DNA of 64,000 nucleotides, taken from assembly GCA_902363825.1 (NCBI GenBank), contig CABJBK010000013.1:23686-87685 (forward strand), in the 5' to 3' direction. Position numbers and translations under genes: made by a program. The notes beneath the pieces were generated by a model. It saw nothing but the letters and a program-made list of their open reading frames with translations. It was not told the DNA's origin and ran no database searches. This document shows, one piece after another, positions 1-9,847 of the stretch (the stretch's first letter is position 1; the number at the start of each line of letters is the position of its first letter). This stretch comes from Lachnospiraceae bacterium (GTDB lineage: Bacteria; Bacillota; Clostridia; Lachnospirales; Lachnospiraceae).

Positions 1-1
1 G

Positions 2-2677
2 GTGGGACAGGGAGATTACGAAAAGGCAGAAGAGATTGCGGACACGATCAACTGGAGAAAAGTAAAAAACGTAAATTCTCTGGTGCTTGCCAGTGAGATA
101 TACAGTCATATGCAGCGTTACGAGGACAGCAGGGATGTGCTTCTTATGGCATATGACCGGTCACCGATCGGCAGAACGATCATCTATCGTCTGGCAGAGC
201 TTGCGATACATACACATAATTTTGATGAAGCCAAAGATTACTACGAGGAATTTGTGGAGATCGCGCCGCATGACAATTTGAAATATGTGCTCCGCTATGA
301 GTTAAGCCGGGAACAAGGCGAACCGATTACGGAGCAGATCGCGATATTAGAAGAATTAAAAGAGCAGGAATACACGGAAAAATGGGCGTTTGAACTGGCC
401 GAGCTTTATCATCGGGCGGGCATGAGCGACCAGTGCATCGATGCCTGTGATGAGCTGGTGCTCTGGTTTGGCGATGGCATTTATGTGGAAAAAGCACTGG
501 AATTAAAAATGCTGTATCAGCCGCTCACTCCGCAGCAGGAGGAGAAGTACCGCAATATCACAAGAGAAAAGATCGAGCGGGAAGGCGTCATGGAGGTACG
601 TCAGGATGAAGACCTCGCCTCCGGTGAGATCGTGGCGGAGACCGTGCAGATCCCGAGAGTAAAAACGAACACGGAAAAATTCAATACCGTGAACCTCCAG
701 AAAGAGCTTGCGAAGAGCATGCAGCAGATCATGGATGCGACAGAGAAAGAGACCGTCTCTGACACCATGGATAATATCAAAAAGATGGTCGAGGATATCC
801 CTTATCTTCAGATGCCCAGGGAAGAAACGCCGGAAGAAAGAGAGCGGCAGGAAAAAAAATACGGACATATTGAGACGGATGAGGAGATCGATGGTTCCTT
901 AAAGATCAATTTTCAGGAAATGCTTGGCGAGGAACCGGGCGGTCAGATGAACTTGAATGTTCCGGACCGCGCGATGATCGAGCGTCAGATCACCGGTCAG
1001 ATGAGCATTTCCGATGTGCTCGGTGAATGGGAAAAGACCAAGCGCGCCGCAGAGGCTGCCATGCAGGAGGCGGAGAAGCGCAGACTTGAGGCAGCCCGGA
1101 AGAAAGCGTTAAAAGAGACAGAAGAGATCATGGATCGGCTTAAAGATATCGTTCCGGAACTTGAGGCGGCGCATACTTCTTTTCAGACCGGCACACCGGT
1201 GGAAGAGGAAGCGGCAGGTCAGATCGTTGCCAATATGAACCAGATCCTGCAGCAGAAGATCGATAAAGTAAAAAATACGACCGAAGATCTCGATGAGATC
1301 TTAAAACAGAAAAAAGAAGAGACCAGGGAGTCCAGAGAAGAACAGCTGAAGAGAAAGATGGTGCAGCCGACGAAGCGGATCCCGAGTCTGGAAGAATTCA
1401 TGAAGCGCACATTCTTTCATGATGATGATCTTTTGGATGAAGATTTCGAAGAACCGGAAAAGACAGAGGATCCGGAAGACTTGAACGAGGATCATATGGA
1501 AGAACCGGTCGAAGAGCCGATGGAAGAGGCTGCGGAGGCGTCCGAAGAACTCACCGGGGAATCCGAACCGGAAGAGGCGGATCCGAAAGAAGCCGATGAA
1601 GTATTTTTCGAAGAGGCGGAGACTGATGGATACGAGCCGGATGAAACGGAAACCGACGAAGCATTCTTCGAAGAAACAGAGACTGACGAATACGAGCCGG
1701 ATGAAGCAGAGGCCGAAGAACCGGAAAGCGACGCGGCGGAAACCGATGAGGTGCCGGAGGAGATCTTTGAGGAGACCGAGACAGTCGAGCCGGATCTTGA
1801 GGGAATGCACCAGAAGTTAGAGCAGGCGCTCGTGACGGAGTATGCAGACGGAGAGCCGGACGAAGAAGAGCAGGAAACACCGCAAGAGGCCGAAGAGGAA
1901 GTGCCGGAAGAAGCACCGAAAAAGCTGACGCCGGAGATAAAGAAACTGTTTACCTATTTCATGCCGGTCAATGGGATGGAAGAACAGGTTGCGAAAGCAC
2001 TGTTCGGATGCAGCCGACCGTTAAAAAAAGGAAATGGATTCGGACATATTCTGATCCAGGGAATCCGGGGAAGCGGAAAGACGGTTCTTGCGACCAATCT
2101 GATCAAGGCTCTGCAAAAAGAGACAGGCAGACCAAACGGACGGATCGGAAAGATCGAAGGAAAATCATTAAATCAAAAAGATATCGCGATGCTGCTGCGT
2201 AAGGTGGCAGGCGGCTGCCTGATCATTGAAAGCGCTGGGGACATTTCCAGGGAAACAGCGGTACGCCTTTCCCTCTGTCTGGAAAGTGACGCGAGTGATA
2301 TCCTCATTATCATGGAGGATACCAAAGAGGGACTGCGCAAGGCACTTGGCAGAGATGAAAAATTTGCGGAGAGATTTAAGGAAAAGATCGTGATCCCGAT
2401 CTTTACAAGCGATGAGCTGGTTGCGTTCGCGAAAGTTTACGCGAATGAGCTTGGATACGATATCGATGAAATGGCAACGCTCGCGCTCTATAACCGGATC
2501 AGTAATATTCAGAGACTGGATGAGCCGACCAACCTCACAGAGGTAAAGGAGATCGTGGATGAAGCGGTTGCGAGAGCGGAAAAGGTCGGATTCAAGAAAA
2601 TGTTTGACATCATTACTTCCCGTAGATATACGGAAGATGATTATATCGCACTGCGCGAAAAAGATTTTGACGAATAA
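2..2677 (+). CDS. TPR-repeat protein with C-terminal P-loop ATPase domain (5' partial)
   Basis: The frame is open to the left edge, so the true start probably lies before the window; the GTG at base 2 is only the first codon seen. Residues 1-190 look like helical tetratricopeptide repeats. A middle part rich in Lys and Glu suggests coiled coil, and about residues 470-640 are extremely acidic with repeated E/D-E-P-E-E motifs. A P-loop, GIRGSGKT, sits near residue 687 and is followed by an AAA-like domain (CLIIESAGD, LIIMEDT as possible Walker B region). This resembles the AAA+ fold of SpoVK/CbbX-type proteins, but the family is not certain. It ends 19 bp before glgB and may share its transcript. 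Function unknown. Confidence 0.7.
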   Translation: MGQGDYEKAEEIADTINWRKVKNVNSLVLASEIYSHMQRYEDSRDVLLMAYDRSPIGRTIIYRLAELAIHTHNFDEAKDYYEEFVEIAPHDNLKYVLRYELSREQGEPITEQIAILEELKEQEYTEKWAFELAELYHRAGMSDQCIDACDELVLWFGDGIYVEKALELKMLYQPLTPQQEEKYRNITREKIEREGVMEVRQDEDLASGEIVAETVQIPRVKTNTEKFNTVNLQKELAKSMQQIMDATEKETVSDTMDNIKKMVEDIPYLQMPREETPEERERQEKKYGHIETDEEIDGSLKINFQEMLGEEPGGQMNLNVPDRAMIERQITGQMSISDVLGEWEKTKRAAEAAMQEAEKRRLEAARKKALKETEEIMDRLKDIVPELEAAHTSFQTGTPVEEEAAGQIVANMNQILQQKIDKVKNTTEDLDEILKQKKEETRESREEQLKRKMVQPTKRIPSLEEFMKRTFFHDDDLLDEDFEEPEKTEDPEDLNEDHMEEPVEEPMEEAAEASEELTGESEPEEADPKEADEVFFEEAETDGYEPDETETDEAFFEETETDEYEPDEAEAEEPESDAAETDEVPEEIFEETETVEPDLEGMHQKLEQALVTEYADGEPDEEEQETPQEAEEEVPEEAPKKLTPEIKKLFTYFMPVNGMEEQVAKALFGCSRPLKKGNGFGHILIQGIRGSGKTVLATNLIKALQKETGRPNGRIGKIEGKSLNQKDIAMLLRKVAGGCLIIESAGDISRETAVRLSLCLESDASDILIIMEDTKEGLRKALGRDEKFAERFKEKIVIPIFTSDELVAFAKVYANELGYDIDEMATLALYNRISNIQRLDEPTNLTEVKEIVDEAVARAEKVGFKKMFDIITSRRYTEDDYIALREKDFDE

Positions 2678-2696
2678 GCGATAAGGGGGTTTTTAT

Positions 2697-4601
2697 ATGA
2701 CGGGTAAGTTTTCAGAACTGGATATGTATTATTTCGGACAGGGAACACATTATGAAATTTACAAACAGATGGGGGCACATCCGGCAGAAGAAGACGGGGT
2801 GCAGGGTGTACTGTTTCAGGTGTGGGCACCGCATGCGGCGCAGGTGTACGTCATAGGAACATTCAATGGCTGGAATGAAAATGCCAATGAAATGGAGCGG
2901 TTGAAACCGGAAGAAGCCGGGATCTACGCATGCTTTATTCCGGGAGTGAAATGCGGGGAGCTTTATAAGTATCTTATCGTGACGTCGGATGGGACAAAGT
3001 TATACAAGGCAGATCCGTATGCCAATTACGCGGAAAAAAGACCGGGTACGGCGTCGGCGGTCGCGGATATCATGCATTTCAAATGGTCGGATGATGCGTG
3101 GATGAAGGCAAGGGCTGCGGTGAAAGATATTTACGCGCAGCCGATGACGATCTATGAGGTGCATCCGGGTTCCTGGATGCGTCATCCGGGCAGGGAAGAT
3201 GAAGGCTTTTACACATACCGGGATCTGGCACATTCGCTGACGGCATATGTCAAAGAAATGGGCTATACACATGTAGAGCTGATGGGGATCGCGGAGTATC
3301 CGTACGACGGTTCCTGGGGCTATCAGGTGACCGGATATTTTGCGCCGACTTCACGTTACGGTACGCCGGAAGATTTTATGTACCTGATCAATTATCTGCA
3401 CAAAAACAAAATCGGTGTCATCTTAGACTGGGTTCCGGCGCATTTTCCGAGAGATGCGCATGGTCTGGCGGACTTTGACGGCGAACCGCTTTATGAGTAT
3501 GCGGATCCGAGAAAAGGCGAGCATCCGGAGTGGGGAACAAAGATTTTTGATTATGGCAAGGCACAGGTCAAAAATTTCCTGATCGGAAGCGCTCTGCTCT
3601 GGATCGAGCATTATCATGTGGATGGACTGCGTGTGGATGCGGTGGCATCCATGCTGTATCTGGACTATGGAAAGCAGCCGGGACAGTGGGTGCCAAACCA
3701 GTTTGGCGAGAACAAAAATCTGGAGGCGGTTGAGTTCTTCCGCCATATCAACACACTGATCACAGGCAGAAACCACGGAACCGTGATGATCGCGGAGGAA
3801 TCCACCGCATGGCCGATGGTGACCGGACCGGCGGAAAACGGCGGGCTTAATTTCAGCTATAAGTGGAATATGGGCTGGATGCATGATTTCCTCGATTATA
3901 TGAAACTGGATCCGTATTTCCGAAAAGGCAACCACAACAAGATGACATTCGCAATGAGTTATAACAGCAGCGAACGCTATATCCTGGTGTTATCGCATGA
4001 TGAAGTGGTACATCTGAAATGCTCGATGTTAAATAAGATGCCGGGACTTGAGGATGAGAAATTCAAAAACCTAATGGTCGGTTATGCGTTTATGTTAGGA
4101 CATCAGGGCAAAAAGCTTTTGTTTATGGGACAGGATTTCGGACAGAGCAGAGAGTGGAGCGAGGAGCGGGAACTGGACTGGTATCTGCTGGAAGATCCAA
4201 GGCACAAACATCTGCAGGATTTCGTGAAGGCACTGCTCCATCTGTACAAAAAGAATCCGTGTATGTATGAAAACGATCATGACTGGGGCGGATTCGAATG
4301 GCTCAATGCCAATGATGCCGACCGGAGTATTTTCAGCTTTGTGCGCAAGAGCAAGGACGGAAAGAACAATCTCCTGTTTGTATGCAATTTTACACCGGTA
4401 GCGCGGGAAGATTACCGGGTCGGAGTTCCAAAGGCAAGCACCTACAAGCTGGTGTTAAACAGTGATGACGCCGCATTTGGCGGATCGGGAGAAAAGAGAC
4501 CGGCTTCGATCAAGGCAGAGCATTCGGAATGTGACGGAAGAGAGTATTCCATCGCGTATCCGCTTCCGGGATACGGAGTGGCAGTTTTTTCCTACAAATA
4601 A
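2697..4601 (+). CDS. glgB: 1,4-alpha-glucan branching enzyme
   Basis: GlgB transfers a cut alpha-1,4-glucan chain to an alpha-1,6 position during glycogen synthesis in the cytoplasm. The 634-aa protein has an N-terminal CBM48-like domain (residues about 25-110; VWAPHAAQVYVIGTFNGW) and a GH13 barrel. Catalytic motifs are visible: GLRVDAVASM with the Asp nucleophile, MIAEES with the acid/base Glu, and LSHDEVVH with the third carboxylate. The length fits the family. AGGGGG precedes the ATG. A strong terminator follows within 55 bp, so the transcript ends here. No other glycogen gene lies in the window. Confidence 0.95.
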   Translation: MTGKFSELDMYYFGQGTHYEIYKQMGAHPAEEDGVQGVLFQVWAPHAAQVYVIGTFNGWNENANEMERLKPEEAGIYACFIPGVKCGELYKYLIVTSDGTKLYKADPYANYAEKRPGTASAVADIMHFKWSDDAWMKARAAVKDIYAQPMTIYEVHPGSWMRHPGREDEGFYTYRDLAHSLTAYVKEMGYTHVELMGIAEYPYDGSWGYQVTGYFAPTSRYGTPEDFMYLINYLHKNKIGVILDWVPAHFPRDAHGLADFDGEPLYEYADPRKGEHPEWGTKIFDYGKAQVKNFLIGSALLWIEHYHVDGLRVDAVASMLYLDYGKQPGQWVPNQFGENKNLEAVEFFRHINTLITGRNHGTVMIAEESTAWPMVTGPAENGGLNFSYKWNMGWMHDFLDYMKLDPYFRKGNHNKMTFAMSYNSSERYILVLSHDEVVHLKCSMLNKMPGLEDEKFKNLMVGYAFMLGHQGKKLLFMGQDFGQSREWSEERELDWYLLEDPRHKHLQDFVKALLHLYKKNPCMYENDHDWGGFEWLNANDADRSIFSFVRKSKDGKNNLLFVCNFTPVAREDYRVGVPKASTYKLVLNSDDAAFGGSGEKRPASIKAEHSECDGREYSIAYPLPGYGVAVFSYK

Positions 4602-4614
4602 AAAAGGAATTTTT

Positions 4615-4652
4615 AAAGGAGGGCGCTTAAATTATAGGCGCCTTCCTTTTTT
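4615..4652 (+). terminator. Rho-independent terminator after glgB
   Basis: A 12-bp stem (AAAGGAGGGCGC with GCGCCTTCCTTT, one G-U pair) with a short A/T loop runs into a T run. It separates glgB from the flagellar block. Confidence 0.85.
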
Positions 4653-4758
4653 AGGCAGGAATTGCGTGAATCTCCTAAAGTTTTTTCCGTTTTTCACCGA
4701 CATAAATATTAGTAGACTGCTCGGCAAAAAAAGCAGAGGGTGCGGAGGCATAAAAGCG

Positions 4759-7700
4759 ATGAGAATTGAAAAATCAGGTATTTTTGATGTGACCCGGAAT
4801 GATGGGATAGAGATCAGGGGAAAAGTTGAGGGTACAGCGGCAGGGACCGATGTGGCTTCAGATTTCTTTGTGAAAGATAAAAAGACCACACAGGTGACAT
4901 ATGGAAATCCGGCGGAGGAAGGAAAAGGAACGATAGCCGATGTAATGGCGCAGGCGGGCGCACTGGACGCGACCTTAATGAAAAATGAAATGCTGTTTGC
5001 GGGAAATTCGGCGACCACAAAAGACTGCGTCGGGATCGGAAAAGACGGATTTTCGCTGGGAGGAACCGATGTGGAGACGATCGTGACCGAGACCGATAAG
5101 ATGAAGATGCAACTCGCAAAGGCGGGTGTAGATGTAAGCTGCATGGGCGACGGGCTGAGTGAAGAAGTGCTGACGGAGATGACCGGCAATCCGGCACTTG
5201 CGGCGCAGATCGCAAACAGCCTGACACAGGCGGATCTGCCGGTGACGGAAGAAAATCTTACGGAGTCCATGGAGGCGGTAAGTCAGACCGAAGGGATCAA
5301 CGGACTGTCGGACGGCGCGATGAAATATATGCTGGATAACGAACTTCCGCCGACCATCGAAAATATTTACAAGGCAGAGTACAGTGGAAGCGCAAGCTAC
5401 AGTGCACCGGCAAAAGCGGCGGATGATTATGCCGCAATGCAGGATCAGATCGAAAACGTGATAAAAAAAGCGGGACTTCCGGTAAATGAGGAAACCCTTG
5501 GAAATGCGTACTTTATGCTGCAAAACGACATAGCGCTGACACCGGAAAACCTCACCTATCTCGGAGAATTAAAAGAGATGGACGCACCGCTCGATCAGGA
5601 GAAAGTATTAAATGCGATCACGGACGCGGTAGCGGAGGGAAAACGTCCCAAAGACGCGATGCTGATTTCCGGATACTCTCTGGCAGATCAGGCAAAAGAC
5701 GCGTTAGCAGTGGTAGACAGCGCGACTGATCAGGATGTAAAGACTGTGGTCGGAGCGGGACTGGAGCTTAACATCCAGAATCTTGCGTGGGCGGAAATGC
5801 AGAATGCAGACGAAACGGTGATACCGGTGGATCTTAGCGATACGGACATCGCGTTTGTGACCGCAAAGCGCAAGCTGGAGGAGACAAGGCTTGCGATGAC
5901 GGCAGAGGCAAACTATTCCCTGTTAAAGCAGGGCATTTCGATCGATACCGTGCCGTTGGCGGAACTTGTAGAAGAACTGAAAAACGTGGAAAACACTTAC
6001 TATAAAAATCTCCTGGAGCAGGGCGGCGCGGCAGCGACAGCGGAGAATGTGAAGCTGTTTGCGGATACGACGGATGTAGTCACATCCTTAAAGACGATGC
6101 CGGCATATACGCTTGGTATCAAAAGCGCGGATCTGTCGACGCTTCAGGGACTGCATGACGCTGGAAGCGCGTTAGAGCAGAACTTAAAGCGCGCGAATGA
6201 GAGTTACGAGACGCTTATGACGGAACCGCGCAGGGATCTTGGGGATTCGATCACCAAGGCATTTCAGAATGTCGATGATATTCTGGAAGACTTAAATCTT
6301 GAGACCAGTGAGAGCAATGAGCGTGCGGTGCGGATTCTTGCCTATAACCGTCTTGATATCAATGAAACGTCGATCGCGCAGATGAAAGAGGCGGACGCAC
6401 AGGTACAGCGCGCATTTGCGAACCTTTCTCCGGCGGTTGCGCGCGAGATGATAAAAAAGGGCATCAATCCGCTGGACATGGATATTACGGAATTAAACCG
6501 TACTGCGGAAGAAATCAAAAACAGTCTGGATGATGACGGAAGCGAGCACTTCAGCGAATATCTGTGGAAGCTGGAAAACAACAATGAGATTTCTGATGAG
6601 GAGCGGGATGCCTATATCGGGATCTACCGCCTGTTAAACCAGGTGGAAAAAACAGACGGTGCAGTCATCGGAGCGCTCATCGAGCAGGGCACCGAGGTCA
6701 CGATGCGGAATCTTCTGACCGGTGTGCGTTCCTTAAAGCATCAGAATATGGATGTTACGGTGGATGACAATTTCGGAGCGATATCGGAGCTGACCGGAAA
6801 CAACAACTCGATCACAGCGCAGATCGAAAAAGCATATCAGACCGACTGTGCGAAGATGGCGAAGGAACTGATCTCTCCGGAGGCGGTACGGCTTGCGGTG
6901 AAAGAAAGCGGATGGGAAGACCTGACACCGGAACAGCTTTTAGAGCAGCTCAGAAACGCCAAAGCCGAAGTACAGGACGAGGAGGAAAGATATGTGCGCG
7001 GACAGCAGGCGGATATTGCGGCATGCATGAAGGCATCGGACGAGGTTTACCAGATGCTTGCGGATTATGATGTCCCGAATACCGTATACAATGTGCTTGC
7101 GGCGCAGGAATACATGGAAAACAGAAACGGTGCGTTCCGAAAGCTGTTTGCATCCGAAACGGAGCGGGAGGCAGATACGGATATCGAAGCCGCAAAAGCC
7201 GAAATGCTTGAAAAATACGGTGAAGCAGTAAAGACACCGGAAGAGATGAAGGCAGCGGAGGAAGAACTGGAAAAGAGGGCTGCAAGTGTGATGGATACCA
7301 TGCTTGTGGATCACGCGAATGTGACCAGCATGCAGGTAAAAGAAATGAAGCTGATGCGCACGCAGATCGAGCTTGGCGGTATGCTTGCAAAAAATGAGAC
7401 CTACGCGATCCCGGTTTTAATCCAGAATGAGATCACAAGTGTACATCTTCGGGTTATCCGTGATGATGCCAAAAAGGGACTCGTCAATATCACGTTTGAG
7501 ACGGATCATCTTGGGAAAGTAGCGGCGGAGTTAAAGGCATCCGGAAATATCGTGTCCGGTTACATTGCTTCCGACCGAAAAGAAACCACAGAATTTTTAA
7601 GCGAGCATGCGGATGCGTTACAGGAAGCGATAGAGACAGGGCTTTCTGAGAATACCGAAGGCACGGCCGCGGCGGAGATCTCGTTTGTGACGAGCGAGAG

Positions 7701-7830
7701 CCTGGATCTTACACACTTTGAGCAGAAAGAAGCCGTAAAGCAGGAAGGCGAAAAGGAACTTTCCAAAGTGCAGACAACGACGCTTTATACCATCGCGCGG
7801 AAATTCCTTGAAACAGCGAAATCACTTTAA
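4759..7830 (+). CDS. Large FliK-like flagellar-locus protein
   Basis: The frame is open from 4462, but GGAGG at 4744-4748 sits 10 bases before ATG 4759, and the upstream part overlaps glgB and the terminator, so 4759 is chosen (1,023 aa). The protein is rich in Glu, Ala and Asn and lacks a signal peptide. Short degenerate repeats of the type ..LT.ENL..L or NIYKAEY recur across residues 80-750. Residues about 880-985 (IPVLIQNEITSVHLRVI then LGKVAAELKASGNIVSGYIASDR) resemble the C-terminal domain of the hook-length protein FliK. I recall similar proteins labelled DUF6240 in Lachnospiraceae. It stands directly before flagellin. A role in flagellar assembly is inference; it is much longer than ordinary FliK. 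Confidence 0.6.
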   Translation: MRIEKSGIFDVTRNDGIEIRGKVEGTAAGTDVASDFFVKDKKTTQVTYGNPAEEGKGTIADVMAQAGALDATLMKNEMLFAGNSATTKDCVGIGKDGFSLGGTDVETIVTETDKMKMQLAKAGVDVSCMGDGLSEEVLTEMTGNPALAAQIANSLTQADLPVTEENLTESMEAVSQTEGINGLSDGAMKYMLDNELPPTIENIYKAEYSGSASYSAPAKAADDYAAMQDQIENVIKKAGLPVNEETLGNAYFMLQNDIALTPENLTYLGELKEMDAPLDQEKVLNAITDAVAEGKRPKDAMLISGYSLADQAKDALAVVDSATDQDVKTVVGAGLELNIQNLAWAEMQNADETVIPVDLSDTDIAFVTAKRKLEETRLAMTAEANYSLLKQGISIDTVPLAELVEELKNVENTYYKNLLEQGGAAATAENVKLFADTTDVVTSLKTMPAYTLGIKSADLSTLQGLHDAGSALEQNLKRANESYETLMTEPRRDLGDSITKAFQNVDDILEDLNLETSESNERAVRILAYNRLDINETSIAQMKEADAQVQRAFANLSPAVAREMIKKGINPLDMDITELNRTAEEIKNSLDDDGSEHFSEYLWKLENNNEISDEERDAYIGIYRLLNQVEKTDGAVIGALIEQGTEVTMRNLLTGVRSLKHQNMDVTVDDNFGAISELTGNNNSITAQIEKAYQTDCAKMAKELISPEAVRLAVKESGWEDLTPEQLLEQLRNAKAEVQDEEERYVRGQQADIAACMKASDEVYQMLADYDVPNTVYNVLAAQEYMENRNGAFRKLFASETEREADTDIEAAKAEMLEKYGEAVKTPEEMKAAEEELEKRAASVMDTMLVDHANVTSMQVKEMKLMRTQIELGGMLAKNETYAIPVLIQNEITSVHLRVIRDDAKKGLVNITFETDHLGKVAAELKASGNIVSGYIASDRKETTEFLSEHADALQEAIETGLSENTEGTAAAEISFVTSESLDLTHFEQKEAVKQEGEKELSKVQTTTLYTIARKFLETAKSL

Positions 7831-7834
7831 CCAT

Positions 7835-7860
7835 TAAGAAAAATAAAAAAGAGCCGATAT
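7835..7860 (+). promoter_or_regulatory. SigD (sigma-28) type promoter of flagellin gene
   Basis: TAAG, 14 bases, then GCCGATAT matches the known Gram-positive flagellar sigma factor consensus (TAAA-N14-16-GCCGATAT). It lies 78 bp before the flagellin start, directly after the stop of the FliK-like gene. Confidence 0.85.
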
Positions 7861-7938
7861 AATAAATAGATATCTGACACGGACTGTCACTTGAACGCAT
7901 GGACGCGGGGCTTACAAAGAAGATGAAGAGGTGCATAT

Positions 7939-9357
7939 ATGAAAGTCAATCATAATATTTCAGCAGTAATTTCAAACAGTCAGCTGCTTCGTACAGAGAG
8001 CAACCTGACAGATTCTATTGAGCGTTTATCTTCCGGACTCCGGATCAACAACGCAAAGGATGATCCGGCAGGACTTGCGATCTCAAATAAAATGCAGCAG
8101 CAGATCAATGGTATCGAGCAGGCAAACCGCAACGCGCAGAATGCAACATCCGCATTGAATACGGCGGACGGAGCCTTAAACGAGGTTACAAGCATCCTTC
8201 AGAGAATGCGTGAGCTTTCCGTTCAGGCGGCAAACGATACGAACACCCAGGAGGACAAGCAGGCATCCCAGGCAGAGATCGATAAGCTGGTCGAAGAAGT
8301 GGATCGTATCTCCAAGGACACCGAATACAACTCACAGTCCCTGTTGGATGGAACGATGGATACCAGAGTTTATGGAAAAAATGTCGGAAGGATCAATATT
8401 TCCGATTATGTCGCAACCGGCGATTACAAGGTAAATGTCACAGCAACCGGTGAGAAAGCGGAATTTGATTACGCGGCAGATCTTGTCACAGAATTAAGAC
8501 CGGCAGACGGCGAAGAGACAGAATTAAATATCAATGGTTACAAAGTAACGATCGAAGCGACCGATACCGATGAAGCGATCAAAGAAAAGATCCGTACCTG
8601 CGCAGAAAAAGGTGACGCGGTTGCGGATATTCAGGCAGACGGAACGGTGAAATTTACATCAGCTGCATACGGCAGCCTGGAAAAACTGGATATTTCCTAT
8701 AAAGTTACCAACATTGAATCCGAGGAATTTACAGAGACACAGATCACGGGAACTCCGGTATTCGGTAAAGATGCGGAAGTGACACTGGTATTTAAGAATG
8801 ATGCGGCAGAGCCGGGATCCAACTTCGAAAAGACAGCTACCGTTACGACAAGCGGAAACCGTATCAAAGTAACCGACAAAGACGGATTTTCCATTGATTT
8901 CCTTTTGGATGACGATTTTGATACTACACAGAACAATCCGGTAAAACTTGAAGTGACCGACATGGGAACCATGGAGGTTCAGGTCGGTGCTAATGAGCAT
9001 CAGCTTGTCAAAGCGCGTATCCCGAAGATCTCTTCCGAGACACTGTATCTGGATACCGTTGATGTGACAACGATGGCTGGACCGGATAAGGCAATGGATA
9101 CCTTAGATGACGCGATTGCCATGGTATCTGACGCACGTTCCAAGATCGGAGCTTACACCAACCGTCTGGATTATTCAAGCAGCAGTCTTGCACAGACAGA
9201 TGAAGATCTGACGGCGGCATTCTCCCGTATTAAGGATATCGATATGGCGACAGAGATGACGACTTACGCAAACCAGCAGGTATTACAGCAGGCAGGAACG
9301 TCCGTGCTTGCACAGGCGAACGATATTCCACAGCAGGTATTACAGCTCTTACAGTAA
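7939..9357 (+). CDS. hag: Flagellin
   Basis: This is the filament subunit exported through the flagellar type III system. Residues 1-140 form the conserved D0/D1 N-terminus (SGLRINNAKDDPAGLAI, LSVQAANDTN) and about 385-472 the matching C-terminus (GAYTNRLDYSS, MATEMTTYANQQVLQQAGTS, ending QQVLQLLQ). Residues about 145-380 are a variable surface domain rich in Thr, Asp and Glu. There is no signal peptide, as expected. The 472-aa length is ordinary for Lachnospiraceae flagellins, which are known TLR5 ligands in general. AGAGGTG precedes the ATG, and a SigD-type promoter lies upstream. Its chaperone FliS follows after 16 bp. Confidence 0.97.
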   Translation: MKVNHNISAVISNSQLLRTESNLTDSIERLSSGLRINNAKDDPAGLAISNKMQQQINGIEQANRNAQNATSALNTADGALNEVTSILQRMRELSVQAANDTNTQEDKQASQAEIDKLVEEVDRISKDTEYNSQSLLDGTMDTRVYGKNVGRINISDYVATGDYKVNVTATGEKAEFDYAADLVTELRPADGEETELNINGYKVTIEATDTDEAIKEKIRTCAEKGDAVADIQADGTVKFTSAAYGSLEKLDISYKVTNIESEEFTETQITGTPVFGKDAEVTLVFKNDAAEPGSNFEKTATVTTSGNRIKVTDKDGFSIDFLLDDDFDTTQNNPVKLEVTDMGTMEVQVGANEHQLVKARIPKISSETLYLDTVDVTTMAGPDKAMDTLDDAIAMVSDARSKIGAYTNRLDYSSSSLAQTDEDLTAAFSRIKDIDMATEMTTYANQQVLQQAGTSVLAQANDIPQQVLQLLQ

Positions 9358-9373
9358 AGAGGGAATGTGAGCA

Positions 9374-9847
9374 ATGCAGAAAGAAAAAATACAGGAATTT
9401 ACAAGAAGGGTCAGTCAGGATAACCGTACTTCGCTGATCGTTACGATGTATGACATTATGCTGACCTACCTGGATGAGGCAAAAGCCGCACTTGAGGCAG
9501 AAGACCGGGAAGGATTTAAAGCCGGTCTGCGCCATGCGGACCGGGTACTGGTACAGCTTCAGGACTCTTTGAATTTCAAATACAGTCCTGCGGATACTTT
9601 ATACGCACTCTATGTATATTGCAGGGAAGAGCTTGCGCTTGCAATGGCAAAGCAGGATCTTACCGGGATCGGACATGCACAGACGGTTCTTTGCGGACTT
9701 CGCGGAGGCTTCGCCGAAGCTGCGGCAAAGGACACATCAGAACCGCTTATGCACAACACCGAGCAGGTATACGCGGGCATTACTTATGGAAAAAATAATT
9801 TAAACGAAAGCTTTCAGTCGGAGGCATCCAGAGGATTCTTTGTATAA
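9374..9847 (+). CDS. fliS: Flagellar export chaperone FliS
   Basis: FliS binds the C-terminus of flagellin in the cytoplasm and prevents early polymerisation. The 157-aa protein shows the family pattern: an N-terminal helix (RTSLIVTMYDIMLTYLDEA, in place of the usual P..L..LLYDG.I), then HADRVLVQLQDSLNF and LYALYVYCREEL. It has a C-terminal extension compared with the usual 120-140 aa. A GAGGGA site precedes ATG 9374, and the gene follows flagellin closely, so the two are likely one SigD transcript. Its last 34 bases overlap the end of the convergent DUF2508 gene. Confidence 0.85.
   Translation: MQKEKIQEFTRRVSQDNRTSLIVTMYDIMLTYLDEAKAALEAEDREGFKAGLRHADRVLVQLQDSLNFKYSPADTLYALYVYCREELALAMAKQDLTGIGHAQTVLCGLRGGFAEAAAKDTSEPLMHNTEQVYAGITYGKNNLNESFQSEASRGFFV

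Noticed and set aside
4462..4758. N-terminal extension of the FliK-like gene
   Set aside because: It overlaps glgB and the terminator and lacks a ribosome-binding site; GGAGG precedes ATG 4759.
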